Of a stretch of 64,000 bases of DNA, positions 1-11,519 are shown in pieces. The DNA comes from Pomphorhynchus laevis (Eukaryota > Acanthocephala > Palaeacanthocephala > Echinorhynchida > Pomphorhynchidae): NCBI GenBank assembly GCA_012934845.2, contig WNNJ02003433.1, positions 1 to 64,000 of the forward strand. Reading direction: 5' to 3'. Below the pieces are notes generated by a model. That model was given only the letters and a program-made list of their open reading frames with translations. It was not told where the DNA came from and did no database searches. A program made the position numbers and the translations under genes. Position 1 is the stretch's first letter. Each line of letters starts with the position of its first letter.

Positions 1-198
1 ATTACATATACAAAATTACTAAAAAATCAATTTTAAAATAGTAGTAATGATCTGGAATAAAAAATAAAACTTTTTAATAATCTACAGAATATAACACAAA
101 AACAAACGAATGCTTACAAAAAAGAAAAAATGTTTTCATAATAAACAAATTAAATATTTTATAAGTTGAAATTGATAATTTAAACGTTATGGACTTAC

Positions 199-264
199 AT
201 ATTTGAGACGTTTCCGTAAATAGTCAATGAGGGTTTTGATTCCAATATTGTATCAATAAATTTA
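199..264 (-). CDS. Micro-exon 1 (66 nt) of a repeated-exon host gene
   Basis: A 66-nt exon. On the minus strand it is preceded by GTTTAG and followed by the donor GTAAGT. The frame leaves one base at the start and two at the end, so 21 whole codons lie inside and the exon is phase-symmetric. It reads KFIDTILES, then KPSLTIYGNV, with no stop. The other five intact copies have exactly the same length, borders and phase and keep T5, L13 and I15. It is the most downstream copy in the window, so the gene probably continues past position 1. The protein family is not recognised. Small symmetric exons of this kind are known in schistosome micro-exon genes and aphid bicycle genes, but I see no CYC motif and claim no homology. 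Confidence 0.62.
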
Positions 265-400
265 CTAAACACCATAAATTATCATCGTATTAAAAACAAG
301 ATATTTGATGATTTGACAAAAGAAATTTAATCTTTATATTCAAAATCAAAATACAATAATATTTAAAGCTGATAAATATATTAAATTAAAGGATACTTAC

Positions 401-466
401 AAACTGTATACATTACTAAAAATATTCAGTATCGACTTTGACTGGATCTTAGTATTGTGTAACTCT
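401..466 (-). CDS. Micro-exon 2 (66 nt) of the repeated-exon gene, E-type
   Basis: A 66-nt minus-strand exon between CTGTTTAG and GTAAGTAT, 136 nt upstream of micro-exon 1. It is open in the shared phase and starts ELHNTKIQS, ending in the NIFSNVYS region. It groups with the 29.1-kb copy: both start with E and share the acceptor context TCTGTTTAG, whereas the other four copies start KF. The gene may therefore have been built from an E-type plus K-type exon pair. With only 136 nt of intron between them, exons 1 and 2 could be spliced together or used as alternatives. Confidence 0.6.
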
Positions 467-1840
467 CTAAACAGATAAAACGGAATAAGTAAATTTGCTC
501 CACGTTTAATAAAAATTCTCATTCGCAGAAAATATTAAATAAATTTTTTAATTTATAAAATAACAATTTTAAAACACCATAAATGAACAGTGTCATTAAA
601 TTATAAAATACTCAAATAATATTATTTTACAAATTATCGATAGATTGTAAATGCATTTTATAGAAACGGTGCTCAGGTTCAGGCCGATATTTCTTAACCT
701 AGCATTGAAGAGTATTCATTTAAATGAAAAAAACATATTTTACTTTGATGTAAAATGATTAGCAAGAGTAATACAAAAATAACAAAAAGCTTGACTTATC
801 AATAGACACACTATTTTACAAACACACAATATTCTAACAATTTATAATTATTAGTAAACATCTTGCATGTTTTTAATCGACAAGGAGACCGCTAATTTTA
901 ATAAGAGGATGCCATCAGCCATTTCATTACATATGTTCACTAAAAATCATTTATTCTGATTAAAAACGATTGAAATTAATCAACAGCTAAATAATATAAC
1001 ACAACATTAAGAAACCAGTGTAAATATAAAGTTTGAAGTTAACAGAATGCACCTAATTCATACATTTTCTTTGTATGTAGAAAGAAAAATGCGATATACA
1101 TGAATTCAGCAGGAAATATTTGAAACAGAAGACGAATGAAATTTGAATATGAAAAATTATTCAATGCGTGTTATATTTAAAAATAAACTTAAAATTATAA
1201 ATGTTAGTAAATTATTGCTTATTATTTGAACTAAATTTTAATTATAAAGCGATGAAAATGTACAACTAAAATCGATAAAACTTGATCGAATATATGAAAA
1301 CCAGCAAATTATTACAGAAATAGAAATAAATGTTTTGTATAAAACAAATTAAATAATTTAATACAGCATTTAAAAACAAGTGTAAATATAAAGTTTTAAC
1401 TTAACAGAATTCACATAATTTATACATTTTCTTTTTTAGTTTAAATAAAAATGCGATTTACATGAATTCAGCAGGAAATATTTGAAACAGAAGACGAATG
1501 AAATTTAAATATGAAAAATTTTTCAATGCGTGTTATATTTTAAAATAATCTTCAAGTAAAAATTATTAATGTAAGTAAATCATTATTTTTTGAGATAAGT
1601 TTCAATTATAAGGCGATGAAAATATACAATTAATATTCAATTCATATAAAGATTTAAGCAGATAATGGTGATGTTCCAGCACAAAAAGAAATAATTAATT
1701 ATTTAGATTTTAAACGGTTCGAAATTAATAAATTGTTTAAGTCATTATTACACATTAATATGCAATGTTTTTCGAAAAATACAAGAAATAATGTTGAAAT
1801 ATTAAAAAAGAATACGAATTAAATTTAAATTTATAATCAA

Positions 1841-1905
1841 TCAATAATCCTTTATTTTTACAAGATGAACATGTATCTTTGTTCATACGATAGACAAAAT
1901 TTGTT
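1841..1905 (-). repeat. LINE or SINE 3' tail with (ATTG)n
   Basis: On the minus strand this is TGTTCATCTTGTAAAAATAA followed by GGATT and ATTGATTG repeats. The same sequence, with a longer ATTG run, is at 2293-2370, where it ends a recognisable LINE frame. It is a 5'-truncated second insertion of that element's 3' end. Confidence 0.5.
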
Positions 1906-2013
1906 TATATATTTATTTGCATATATTTATTTAATAAATATTATTATTTAATACATAATTATTTAGTATTACGGTAATAATAAATAAATCTAAATTATAT
2001 AAAGATATTTAAT

Positions 2014-2115
2014 ATATGTTTCGATATATTGATGATATATGTGTATTTAACTCTAATAAGTTTTATTCAATAAGCGAACAGTTTTATTCAAATAGCCTTG
2101 TTCTTGATCAATCAA
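2014..2115 (+). pseudogene. Penelope-like reverse transcriptase fragment
   Basis: A short plus-strand stretch reads MFRYIDDICVFNSNKFYSIS. It matches the RT motif C region of the longer Penelope-like copies at 21416-21889 and 56709-57029 (FRYIDDICVFNS). YIDD takes the place of the usual YADD. The piece is about 30 residues long and cut off on both sides. The family call is by motif only. Confidence 0.5.
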
Positions 2116-2292
2116 TTAATAATCATTTAAGGGTTGAAAAGTGAAATGTAGGTCTGGGTCAGCAGTTGATGGGAACTACCTAGGCTGATTAGTAGCGTCC
2201 TGATGTGTCAAGAATTAAAATAAACCGATAAAAAACTGAAGAATTTCATCTCACATATGCAATCAAGTTAGATTAAAATATAATTATTTCAA

Positions 2293-2790
2293 TCAATCAA
2301 TCAATCAATAATCCTTTATTTTTACAAGATGAACATGTGTCTTTGTTCAGACGATAGACAAAATTTGAAGGCATGAAACAAATATATATAAAATATATAT
2401 ATAACAAATATATATATTTAAAAAAAATATATATACAAGTAGGAAAATTAAAATTACACATAATATTCTCAAAGTCTTAAAATTACACAATAAACAGTTA
2501 AAGAGCAGTCGTTCTGGGTAGTAATGCTGTAAGTAAGAAGTTGCACTTTAGCTTTTCTGTATGAGCAAGCTTAACTATGTTATTTGACTTTCGTAGATCG
2601 TATCGCTTTTCCATCCCTAAATATTGTGATGATGAAATTGTCAATAAATATTCTACAATGGATTCACGCGATTTCTTTTTTAAAATTCTGCTCATTGAAA
2701 CTTCAAGTGGTTTTATATTCTTGCCACATATTTGCTGCCCTCGATTATGAACGCGAATAAACTTTTTAATTTCAAAAGATGTCATATCAC
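2293..2790 (-). mobile_element. 3' end of a LINE (L2/CR1-like tail)
   Basis: A minus-strand frame at 2498-2785 (95 aa) resembles the last part of LINE ORF2 proteins: FIRVHNRGQQICGKN, SRESIVEYLLTI, then YDLRKSNNIVKLAHTEKL and LLPRTTALWN, the place where L2/CR1-like proteins end in an LWNSLP-like motif. About 130 nt of AT-rich trailer follows, then TGTAAAAATAAAGGATT and an (ATTG)n tail at about 2293. Only the 3' end was inserted, as is usual after incomplete reverse transcription. An (AT)n run at 2375-2445 lies inside the trailer. Confidence 0.5.
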
Positions 2791-3000
2791 AAAGTGTAGG
2801 ATATGCATATAGTAGAATTGAAAAATTAATTTATTAAAATAAAATTAATTTATTAATGTTAGTTAATCAAATCATGTATTTTTTAAACTAGTTTCCATTA
2901 AAAAATCTACAAATAAAAAACTTGCACGTATTATTTAAAAGCAAAAGAATAATTACTGAAATACAAAAAAAATCCATCAGAAACAAATATAATAATTTAT

Positions 3001-4121
3001 AGAATGAATAATTGCATACACGGGCGAGTATCATCATTGGTCGGCTTCATAAATTATCCTCGTGTGAATTCTTTAATCCTAGATGCAGCACTGTACACTA
3101 CAATCAGCGTAGGTGAACCTCATCAGCAGTGAGCCTACGCCTACGTTTCGTGTTTTGGTCCTTTAATGATCTGCTGAAATTTTCCTCTACTGCCTTTCTG
3201 TAATAACAAACGATACAGTTTGTAAGAAAAACATTTCCACTTGTGCAAACTGTACGTTGTTTCCGTCTTTTGTAACAAAAGGATGGAGATAGCACTACAG
3301 TTGCTGGAATGATTGTAGTGTACAGTGCTGCATCTAGGATTAAAGAATTCACACGAGGATAATTTATGAAGCCGACCAAATGATGATACTCGCTCGTGTA
3401 TGCAATTATTCATTCTATTAACCTGGCAGATTCCGGTTTCCTGTCAAGAAAATTCAAAAGACAGATTGTCGGTTGTTTCCGGCAACTGTAGTGCTATCTC
3501 CGTCTTTTTGTTACAAAAGACGGAAACAACGTACAGTTTGCACAAGTGGAAATGTTTTTCTTACAAACTGTATCGTTTGTTATTACAGAAAGGCAGTAGA
3601 GGAAAATTTCAGCAGATCATTAAAGGACCGAAACACGAAAGGTAGGCGTAGGCTCACTGCTGATGAGGTCTACTTACGCTGATTGTAGTGTACAGTGCTG
3701 CATCTAGGATTAAAGAATTCACACGAGGATAATTTATGAAGCCGACCAAATGATGATACTCGCTCGTGTATGCAATTATTCATTCTATTACCTGGCAGAT
3801 TCCGGTTTCCTGTCAAGAAAATTCAAAAGACAGATTGTCGGTTGTTTCCGGCAACTGTAGTGCTATCTCCGTCTTTTTGTTACAAAAGACGGAAACAACG
3901 TACAGTTTGCACAAGTGGAAATGTTTTTCTTACAAACTGTATCGTTTGTTATTACAGAAAGGCAGTAGAGGAAAATTTCAGCAGATCATTAAAGGACCGA
4001 AACACGAAAGGTAGGCGTAGGCTCACTGCTGATGAGGTCCACCTACGCTGATTGTAGTGTACAGTGCTGCATCTAGGATTAAAGAATTCACACGAGGATA
4101 ATTTATGAAGCCGACCAAATG
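3001..4121. repeat. 370-bp repeat, array 1 (about three units, head-to-head)
   Basis: One partial unit in forward orientation (3001 to about 3312) is joined to inverted units (about 3313-4121). The insert is bounded by the 12-bp direct repeat ATAATAATTTAT at 2989-3000 and 4122-4133. The empty version of the same locus survives as a paralogous flank at 4436-4655, which runs straight through the insertion point. Left end AGAATGAATAATTGC and right end CCGACCAAATG are the same as in array 2. The short open frames inside are not conserved as protein across strands and are treated as chance. Hammerhead-core positions are given separately. Confidence 0.85.
3994..4066 (+). ncRNA. Hammerhead-core RNA in array 1
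   Basis: Three strands in order: GGACC-GAA-ACAC, then CACTG-CTGATGA-GGTCC, then GTGT-A-CAGTG. They supply stem II (GGUCC/GGACC), stem III (ACAC/GUGU), stem I (CAGUG/CACUG) and every invariant core base. The expected cleavage point is after A4061 (GUA). Linkers contain GCGUAGG and CCUACGC, fully complementary. The unit before it (from about 3624) has GGTCT and CTTACGC instead, both still pairable through G-U. The forward unit near 3095-3170 has a damaged core. Confidence 0.6.
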
Positions 4122-4234
4122 ATAATAATTTATACTGAAAATTTAATAGTTTATTACGTTTTAAATAGTCGATAATGATCCGATATTGATAATTATTTAT
4201 TGGAGCTAGATCAAAGGAAAGAAGAAACTATTTT

Positions 4235-4430
4235 TGATATTCAATTCATACAAAGATTTAAGCAGATAGTGGTGATGTTCCAGCACAAAGAAATAATTAT
4301 TTAGATTACAAACGGTTGGAAATTAATAAATTGTTAAAGTCATTATTACACATTAATATGCAATGTTTTTCGAAAAATACAAGAAATAATGTTGAAATAT
4401 TGAATAAAGAATACGAATTAAATTTAAATT
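4235..4430 (+). repeat. Dispersed repeat with a short open stretch, also at 1640-1835
   Basis: Two copies about 2.6 kb apart share most bases, beginning GATTTAAGCAGATA and ending GAATACGAATTAAATTT. Here a frame DYKRLEINKLLKSLLHINMQ continues about 40 codons without a stop. It could be the N-terminal part of a Penelope-like protein, since a Penelope fragment lies next to the first copy, but I cannot confirm that. Confidence 0.35.
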
Positions 4431-4435
4431 TTTAA

Positions 4436-4655
4436 AATTTATTTATTAATGTTAGTTAATCAAATCATGTATTTTTTAAACTAGTTTCCATTTAAAAATA
4501 TACAAATAAAAAACTTGCACGTATTATTTAAAAGCAAAAGAATAATTACTGAAATACATTAAAATTCTATCAGAAACAAATATAATAATTTATACTGAAA
4601 ATTTAATAGTTTATTACGTTTTAAATAGTCGATAATGATCCGATATTGATAAATA
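4436..4655. repeat. Empty-site paralogue of the array 1 locus
   Basis: This segment repeats the left flank of array 1 (about 2845-3000) joined directly to its right flank (4134-4190), with one copy of ATAATAATTTAT and no 370-bp repeat. Small differences show it is a real paralogue. It fixes both array borders and shows that the 12-bp repeat is a target-site duplication. Confidence 0.8.
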
Positions 4656-5230
4656 ATTATTAGAGCTGAATCGAATATTGGCATGATCATAACCGGAAAT
4701 AGCTTATAAATTCAATTTAATTTATTAAAATTTATTTATTTAATTTAATTTACAAACGATTCGACATTATGAAACAAGTGTAAATATAAAGTTTTAAGTT
4801 AACAGAATTCACATAATTTATACATTTTCTTTTTAAGTTTGAAGAAAAATGCGATATACATGAATTTAGCAGGAAACATTTGAAACAGAAGACGAATGAA
4901 ATTTGAATATGAAAAATTTCTCATAAGCAAAAAATATTGAATGAACTTATAAATTTAAAGTTACAATTTTAAAACACTATAAATAAACTATGTCATTACA
5001 AAATAAAAATCAAATATTATTTTATAAATTTATCGATAATAAAAACGGGTTTAATCACCATTTTTATAAAAGAGTATATAATAAAAAAATTAATTTTCCT
5101 TCGATGTAATCAGATTAAAAAACGTGATACAATTTTTTAATTCTAAAGTCAGGATATTTGTTATTCTTACATATTTAAGAACAAAAATTTTAACAGCTTA
5201 AACACACATTGGAGAGATAAAACATCTAAT
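4656..5230. other. AT-rich stretch without genes
   Basis: No coding signal. It contains one more copy of the GCGATATACATGAATT block (4770-4930) and one of the TTTTAAAACACTATAAAT intron block (4965-5060). Confidence 0.5.
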
Positions 5231-5737
5231 AATAAGGACTTTTTTAAAAATATAGTATAACTGTTAAATAGGCAGCTAAAAAAAGAAACAGCAAAACACA
5301 ACACATGTCAGAAATCTTCTATTATACAATCTGCTTGATCTTTCATCCTTTACGGCCTCTGGTCTAGTAGAATTTGAGCCCCACAGATCCCACTGGACCT
5401 GAGGCCGACTAATTGGACTCTTCACACCCCAAAGAGTCCAATCGAGGCGGACTATGCTGGGTAAACGAAAGACGAAGAGCTTGAGTAACCTTAGCCTTTG
5501 CTCTGGTGGACGTCCTCTAGAAACGAAGACTAATCCCGAGAGAATTCAAGTGCCCCAGTACGCACCTGAGTTTTCCCTTTCAATGACAGATGCTGGGCCC
5601 GTTCAGGGTACGTTTAAGTCTATCCAGGTCGGCTTTCGCCGACCAGTTCACCGTAACGGTGAACATTAGGTATTCTACTCGACTCGAGAAGATTGGGAGT
5701 GGTTGATTAATCAAAATGGAGGAGAGTGCAGAGAGTG

Positions 5738-6496
5738 CTAATCTCTAGAGTTTTTTCTGTTGCAGAGGGCGCCATGAAAGATAACAACCTGCGATTTCGC
5801 TGAGTTAAAAATAAGTTTGGATTTTGGTAACTGGTCTTTTAATCTTAAACAGAAACAGCTGATGTCCGAGATTACATCTTTGCACCTGCGTCCAGAGAAT
5901 AGGGCTGTGGTATCATCAGCGTACACCACTAGACGTTGTACGCGTTCAAATATTTTAAAGAGTTCAATAGAGGCAACAAGATATAAAATTGGAGAAAGAG
6001 GTGATCCTTGAGGCACACCCGTAATAGGGAAGAACTGACGCGCATCAGGGTCGTCTTCATAATAGAATCGCTTGGTGTACAGCAGTATCTTCACCCTGTT
6101 AACAATTCTCGCAGGTAACTCTAGGGACCTGGAAGAAGATATAATAAAGGGAATAGAGATGCAGTCAAATGCAGCAGAAAAATCAAAAAAAACTGCCACA
6201 GCAAGCTTATGACTATTCTCCTGACAAAACTCATGCACTTCACCTACAACTGAATGGACCGAGCGACCTTTGACGAACCCATGGAAACCTGGTGGAATTA
6301 AATTTTGCCTACTAAGATGATCGCGAATTCTATGTGCAAGTGCTTTTTCGTAAATTGATACGAGGGAATTTTTAATAGATATGGGCTGCAGGTCTTTAGG
6401 ACATGAGACCGAATTTTTCTTAGGTAAAAATATACATCTACTAATGTTGATGCCGGCCACATCAGATGGGGCGGCTAATAGCATTGTGACGGCCAC
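5738..6496 (-). pseudogene. LINE J reverse transcriptase (decayed copy)
   Basis: A 252-residue frame with the RT palm: PKDLQPISIKNSLVSIYEKA, then AVFFDFSAAFD (motif A, catalytic D), GVPQGSPLSPILY (motif B) and VVYADDTTALF (motif C, both aspartates present). The protein should begin upstream and continue beyond 5738, where the frame is lost compared with the plus-strand copy (residues HGTPATKQKLKR and beyond at 13900-14156). The role is target-primed reverse transcription in the nucleus. The motif C and B sequences fit the R1/Jockey group. Confidence 0.75.
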
Positions 6497-7776
6497 TTAT
6501 CTTCTTTGTTCGGCTGTCAAAAGATAACAGACACGAGAAGAGAATGGAGCGACGGATTTGGAGGTGCCCGGAAGAGGCCCCCAGGAGTTAAGGATATCTG
6601 TAACAGATAGATCCCTACTCCTGAAGTCTCCCCAAGGCGGGATTGGCTGAGGTGATTGAGTGGCTCCATAATTATGTAGGGATAGTGACTCCTCCAAAAC
6701 TTTGTCAAGACCTATATTACCAATCCAACCCAATGCCCTATCCCTCCAACAGACAAACTTTTTCTTTTTAAATATCTTTCAGAAGGAAGACTGAGCTGAG
6801 CTAAGGGAAGCAATGCTTGCCCTATCCTTACCTAGTTGGAACCTATATTTAGTGCTCCAATATTCTTTTGAGAGAGTTTGCCTGGCAGAAGAAGAGAGAT
6901 TGGGAAGATGAAGCATATATGATAAGGTCTTGAGTTTTGTCGGAAATGGACTGTAAATACGATCTTTGTAGGTAGTCGAAAGTATCGCGGTAGCTTGCGA
7001 AGAGAGGTAGGAATTAAATTCGGTAAGACTCTCATTACCAATTCAAGGGAAGCGTTGGATAGCTGCCTGAAAAAAAGCCACTCTGATTGGATAAAGTGGA
7101 ATCTCCTTAGAAGCAGCGTATCTTCTTCTATCCCCCAACGAATCAAGTCATGAGAGGTGGACAGATGTTGTCGTAACTGATTCATACAGTGGGGTTTTAA
7201 CAACCATCTCTCATTAAGCAATAATAAGTCGAGGAGTGAATTTGTTGATGTTCAATGAAAGGTGGGGGACGGTGGTTTGTGAATAAGATAATCGTTCCTG
7301 GCTCTGCGGAGTGCTGCATTAATCCAACGGCCAGTTATGTCGTTGAAGTCTCCAAGTACCATGTTATATAGCCGCTATCCATAACCCTATCCAGGATGTC
7401 ACGGTTTTTGTTAATTTCACCTAAACGGATATAGACATTGGTCAGACTGAGGCGTTTACCGTTCTTACAGAGTGAAACTACTAAACAAGAAAGGGCTGGA
7501 CAAGAATAGTTGAGTAGAAGGCAAAATCTTAAGGAACATTTAACTAGGGTTAAAAGACCTTGAAATGAAGAAGAAAGAGGTGGGGTTATGTACGGAGTAT
7601 AGTGGGAACAGATGTGCTTAGGGATGAATAGAGTAATCCTGAGGGAGACGGATAGACCGCGTCTCCTGAAAGACTATAACATCTGCATCTCTACCAGATA
7701 GAAGCCTAAGGGCAGAAGCTCCTACCGAATTCCACTTAAAGATATTCAGTAAAAAAGACTCCCGAGTACTCTGCAT
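6497..7776 (-). pseudogene. LINE J endonuclease and linker region (decayed)
   Basis: The start ATGCAGAGTACTCG near 7773 and the downstream DNA match the 11903-12637 endonuclease frame of the other J copy, but the minus copy is broken into several frames. 7221-6832 gives the LLKPHCMNQLRQHLSTSHDL segment with the endonuclease-type SxxH near the end. 6733-6497 gives MGWIGNIGLDKVLEESLSLH, which aligns with the start of the RT-bearing frame at 12945. At least two frameshifts separate these pieces. Confidence 0.65.
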
Positions 7777-7810
7777 TGTGTTAGGTTAGCTGTGTGGGAT
7801 TGCCTCATCC

Positions 7811-9048
7811 CTAGACATAGCCAGGGGCAGAAATGTTGTTCTTCCTGCCACCAAATCCTTCCTGGGCGAGCATTTGCTCACGGGCAGTATCTTTATTTCC
7901 CATGATGGAGGCCTTTCCGGACTTGGACTTTAGCAGCTTACCAACCTTCAATGAAGGCACGGTGTGGGCTGAAGCCCCCCGTTTCTTTGATTCTGGAATC
8001 GTTGAAGATGGGAACGTAGGAGTTGAATATAACAGAGGAAAATGACTTGTGAAGAGCTGCTCCATTTGTCTCAATATAGATTGTTTTTAAGCGTCAAGAA
8101 GATGTATGATGTCCTTGTCTGACATTCTACCGCTGGTATCTGCATAGCTGTCAGGAGTTTTTATTGTCGGTGAATTACAGAATTTTATCCGATAGGCCTT
8201 TAATGAATCATACCACCTAGATCAGGATGGATGCGGACCATTACAGTTTACATACCGCGGGGTAGAGGCGCACTAACCCCCGGTGTCTATAAATTTTTTT
8301 GGATGAGCAAAATCCACAAATCTTCTCTTCCTTGCACATTGAGGCCAAGTGCCCCATCCATGGCAGAGATTGAAGTAGGGGAACGTAAAGTCATCGTTAG
8401 AGAGGAGAATAAATTTTAAATTAAAACCCATGAATGGGTTACATGATGTTTTAGACAATATCTCGGCAATGTCGATGGGAGACGAGACAAAACCAATAAG
8501 AATAGATTGCCCATTTTCCCCCTTTACGGGGCGAAAATTGGATACTTTAAAGTATAATTGAAGAGCGTTAATGTCTGCTTGCTCCAGGTGTGGAGGAAAA
8601 TTAGTTATTTTCAATGAAGCCTTGATGGGCTTAGACGTTAGGCTACCAAACTTGGTGAGATTTTGATCAAAGAATTCTTGGTATGCATTTGCCAACTCTG
8701 AGGTGGTAAATGAAATTTTGATCTCCGTTTGGTAATACCTAACCGAGTTAAACAGTATTCTGTTACGGAACTGTTCTGCAAAACTACGCAAGAAAAAATT
8801 GTATAATTTGTGCCTTTCTATAGGCTCTGAGAGTTTTATAATTATGAGATTTCTCAGCTTGGGTATGGGGGAAGTACCCCCTTGCCATCATAATCATAGG
8901 ATAACAAAGCACTCACCTTTGGTGTAGATACAGTCAACATTTCCTTAGAATTACCTGAATTTTGATCCATTTTGGTTACCATAAACAATTCTCTACTGTG
9001 TTCGATTTTGTTTGAAAAGTCTTTAATAGATACTTCTATCCGACTCAA
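7811..9048 (-). pseudogene. LINE J ORF1 (Gag-like RNA-binding protein, decayed)
   Basis: Three minus-strand pieces. 9048-8854 is an N-terminal stretch. 8791-8273 (172 aa) has a fold rich in alternating beta/alpha patterns (IKASLKITNFPPHLE, DINALQLYF, ILIGFVSSPIDIAEIL) typical of the RRM-like part of R1/Jockey ORF1. It is followed by a zinc-knuckle-like CHGWGTWPQC. 8074-7811 is a basic tail (SKSGKASIMGNKDTAREQ). ORF1 proteins of this group bind the element RNA. The plus-strand J copy lacks this region. Confidence 0.55.
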
Positions 9049-9053
9049 TATTA

Positions 9054-9960
9054 ATGAATCTAACTTTTATGTATCGAAAGATAGTAATTTGTAATACATC
9101 TAATTACACATACATTATAATCAATACTACAGATCTTGATCTATCAGAGAAGAAACTACAGTACATTGTATATGCGCGGGGTGTGCCTTACTCGTCACTC
9201 AAGTATGATCGTGAAACGCAACGGCCGCCAAATGCAAAGGTTTCAGATTTGCGAGGGCAGATAAAGCTGGCATAAATTGCTATGCTGCAAACTGTATGCG
9301 AAAGGTCCTTTCCTCAAATCAACACGATCACAATAATGTTATCATTCCGAGAGAGCCTACAACAACAGTACATGTATACCAAAAAGAATCATTCCAGGTT
9401 GATCCATACTCTTAGCAAGGGGTGATGACAAATGCAATAAAAAAAACGCTTTTTCAAGGAATATATGAAAATGTAATACAATGAAAACCAGACGCACTTC
9501 CATTACCGACATGAAATGTGAGAAATCTTTTTATTGACATGTTAGCTGACTTTGATCATGCGGCCCATCAATATAGCACGATCTAACAAAAACAGTTTAA
9601 AAGTCGCGACACTGTTCGTTAGATGCCTATTACAAATCCCTTCTCGGAAAATAACGGTGATCCGCCAAACTTAAGAAAGGAGACTACAACTATGGAAAAA
9701 TAAATATTTCTTAGAACTACTTCAGGAATCAATGATCTACAAACAAGTTCAAAAATCGCAAAACACACAACATAATCCCAGGATTGGGAACGAAGATGTT
9801 GGGAAAGATTAACGCTCCAACTTCTGTTCTTGAGGAAAGTGAGTGCACGGCGACACTTTGACCATATCACATTATTGACGGTTTAACAGTTAAAGAAACA
9901 CTTGAAAAATTTGTATCATCCCGCAATACAGCCACAATCACTGCTTTTATTCAATCATTT
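9054..9960 (+). other. Region between LINE J and family A copy 1
   Basis: A small open frame (9054-9275, ending YDRETQRPPNAKVSDLRGQI) and several short interrupted frames. Because it directly precedes family A copy 1 on the same strand, it may be that element's decayed 5' part. No motif proves this. Confidence 0.25.
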
Positions 9961-11510
9961 ATTTCCAGGTGCGAAAAAGCATCTCTCAACAATGTTTCTT
10001 GACATTAAAGCGGATGACATTATTCGATCGTCTAAGCGTACTACAGGAAGGTACAGGCAATTCCAGTATTGACGCTTTGTTGTGGAGGCGCACGTTGAAC
10101 GCCTTCAGCCATCATTCACGAGGACTGGCAGATGCGCTAGCAAAATTTGCAGTTTACCTCACATCAACAAAAGTTCACACTGATACCCCGGAGGCATTTG
10201 TGGCATCTAGACTAATTGCGATCCCGGAGAAAATAGGAGGGATACGCCCAATCGGATTTGCCTATCAAAATCCCTACAATGGAAATGGACACACTTTCTT
10301 AGGACGATCAAATGTCCTGAGGACATTAAGGTACATTATGTAATTCGCTGTTACATGGCATATTTCACGTACCTACAAAATTCCATTTATCCGATTCCAT
10401 GTCAGTAGAGCTAAGCTCTCCTCTTAGACTAGGTCGGATTGGAATAATGGATCCAGTCTTCATGTCGCAGATTAAGCATCATTCATCGTTAGCTATAGTA
10501 AAGTCATATACTTTCGGAATTGGAATAATGAACCTTAATGGACCTTTTGTGGAATTGGAATAATGGACACCATCCTCATATCGCAGATTGAGCATGATTC
10601 ATCGTTAGCCATGGTAAAATCATATACTTCCGGTTATCACGGAGAGGCACTTCGTGAGCATCAGACATCTATCAAACGTTTGATAACGGTTCAAAAACTG
10701 CAATCCTTCAAAGACCTTTTGGTAAACGTCAAAAATAATCTATCAAATATTAAGCAGAAGGCTTTAGTGTTTGCTATAACACGGAGAGGATTTGCTTGGT
10801 TAAGCAACTACCCATTAGATTGGAAAATTTCATTCTTTCGCAAAACCAGTTCAGAGACGGTTTGGCTACCAGATAAGGATGGGTTTTAGATGGAATACAG
10901 TCAACTTGTGTTTGCAACGCATCGTCGAGTATTTCACACCTATCGTGCAAGCGTAGTGGATTGCCGATTATTAGGCATAATGAAATCAGAGACATAATTG
11001 CCTGTGAATTTACAACAGTTTGCCATTGGGTAGTCACTAAACCATGTCTACAACGAATAGAAAATCACGTAGTTTTTGTAAAACACACTACCACACGTGA
11101 CGCTGAAGCAAGACTTGGCATAGTTTGAAGTAGATTGTATGAGAACAAGTTCGAGCGAACGTTTATAGACGTCGTAGTATTCAATCATCATGCATCATCG
11201 TGTTCTTGAGATGATCAAGCTGCATTCGGATATCATGAAAGCCAAAAAAATCAAAATACGTGGAGCGAATAATGAATGTTGAGAGGGGGCACTTTTGCTT
11301 CACTTGTGTTTCCATTCTCAGGCGGAATTGGCCCAACTGCATTGCGCATAATAACGAATCATCGAATGGCTGAAAGCAACCAGAACAGAGGGTAGCTCTT
11401 ACGCATAATGTGTCTGCCGTTTAGAACGTAAGATCTCTGTCGTTCTATGCAGGGCTGCTTTTGACTGCGTGCGGGGTTACTGATCAGCTCGAAAACGTCC
11501 TGACGTTAGT
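9960..11510 (+). mobile_element. Family A RT element with restriction-enzyme-like tail, copy 1 (remnant)
   Basis: Broken remains of the family described at 25750-28330. 9969-10343 carries the pre-RT segment with ASRLIAIPEKIGGIRPIGFA, the counterpart of LRPIGIGEV in copy 2. Most of the RT palm is missing. 10563-10889 carries the post-RT helical region. After 10890 another frame gives SHLSCKRSGLPIIRHNEIRD, the zinc and RHNE motif of the nuclease-like tail, then DAEARLG and FERTFIDVVVFN. The last part (11290-11470) keeps the terminal CVCRLERKISVVLCRAA helix. Several stops and shifts make it non-functional. Confidence 0.65.
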
Positions 11511-11519
11511 GGAAATTAA

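Larger units (their letters stand above)
1..1840. repeat. AT-rich repeated intron blocks around micro-exons 1 and 2
   Basis: Outside the two exons no open frame is convincing. Blocks found here recur elsewhere: 565-740 is related to 4965-5060 and 29280-29760. A segment with GCGATATACATGAATTC (about 1010-1180 and 1380-1570) recurs at 4770-4930 and from 18900 to 20180. 1640-1835 recurs at 4235-4430. Recurrence of whole flanking blocks suggests the micro-exons spread as exon-plus-intron units. A hairpin-forming piece (TGCT, AGGTT, then AACCTAGCA) lies at about 672-708. Confidence 0.5.
5230..9050 (-). mobile_element. LINE J, long minus-strand copy (R1/Jockey-like)
   Basis: A nearly full-length but decayed LINE. 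From 5' to 3' on the minus strand: ORF1 pieces (9048-8273), a linker frame (8074-7811), the ORF2 start ATGCAGAGTACTCG near 7773, an APE-type endonuclease region (about 7773-7221), a post-endonuclease linker (7221-6500), RT (6496-5738) and a 3' region to about 5230. It aligns end to end over ORF2 with the plus-strand copy at 11889-14492, and the 3' region also matches 50520-50712. The 5' border near 9050 is a guess. Target duplications were not identified for this copy. Confidence 0.75.
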
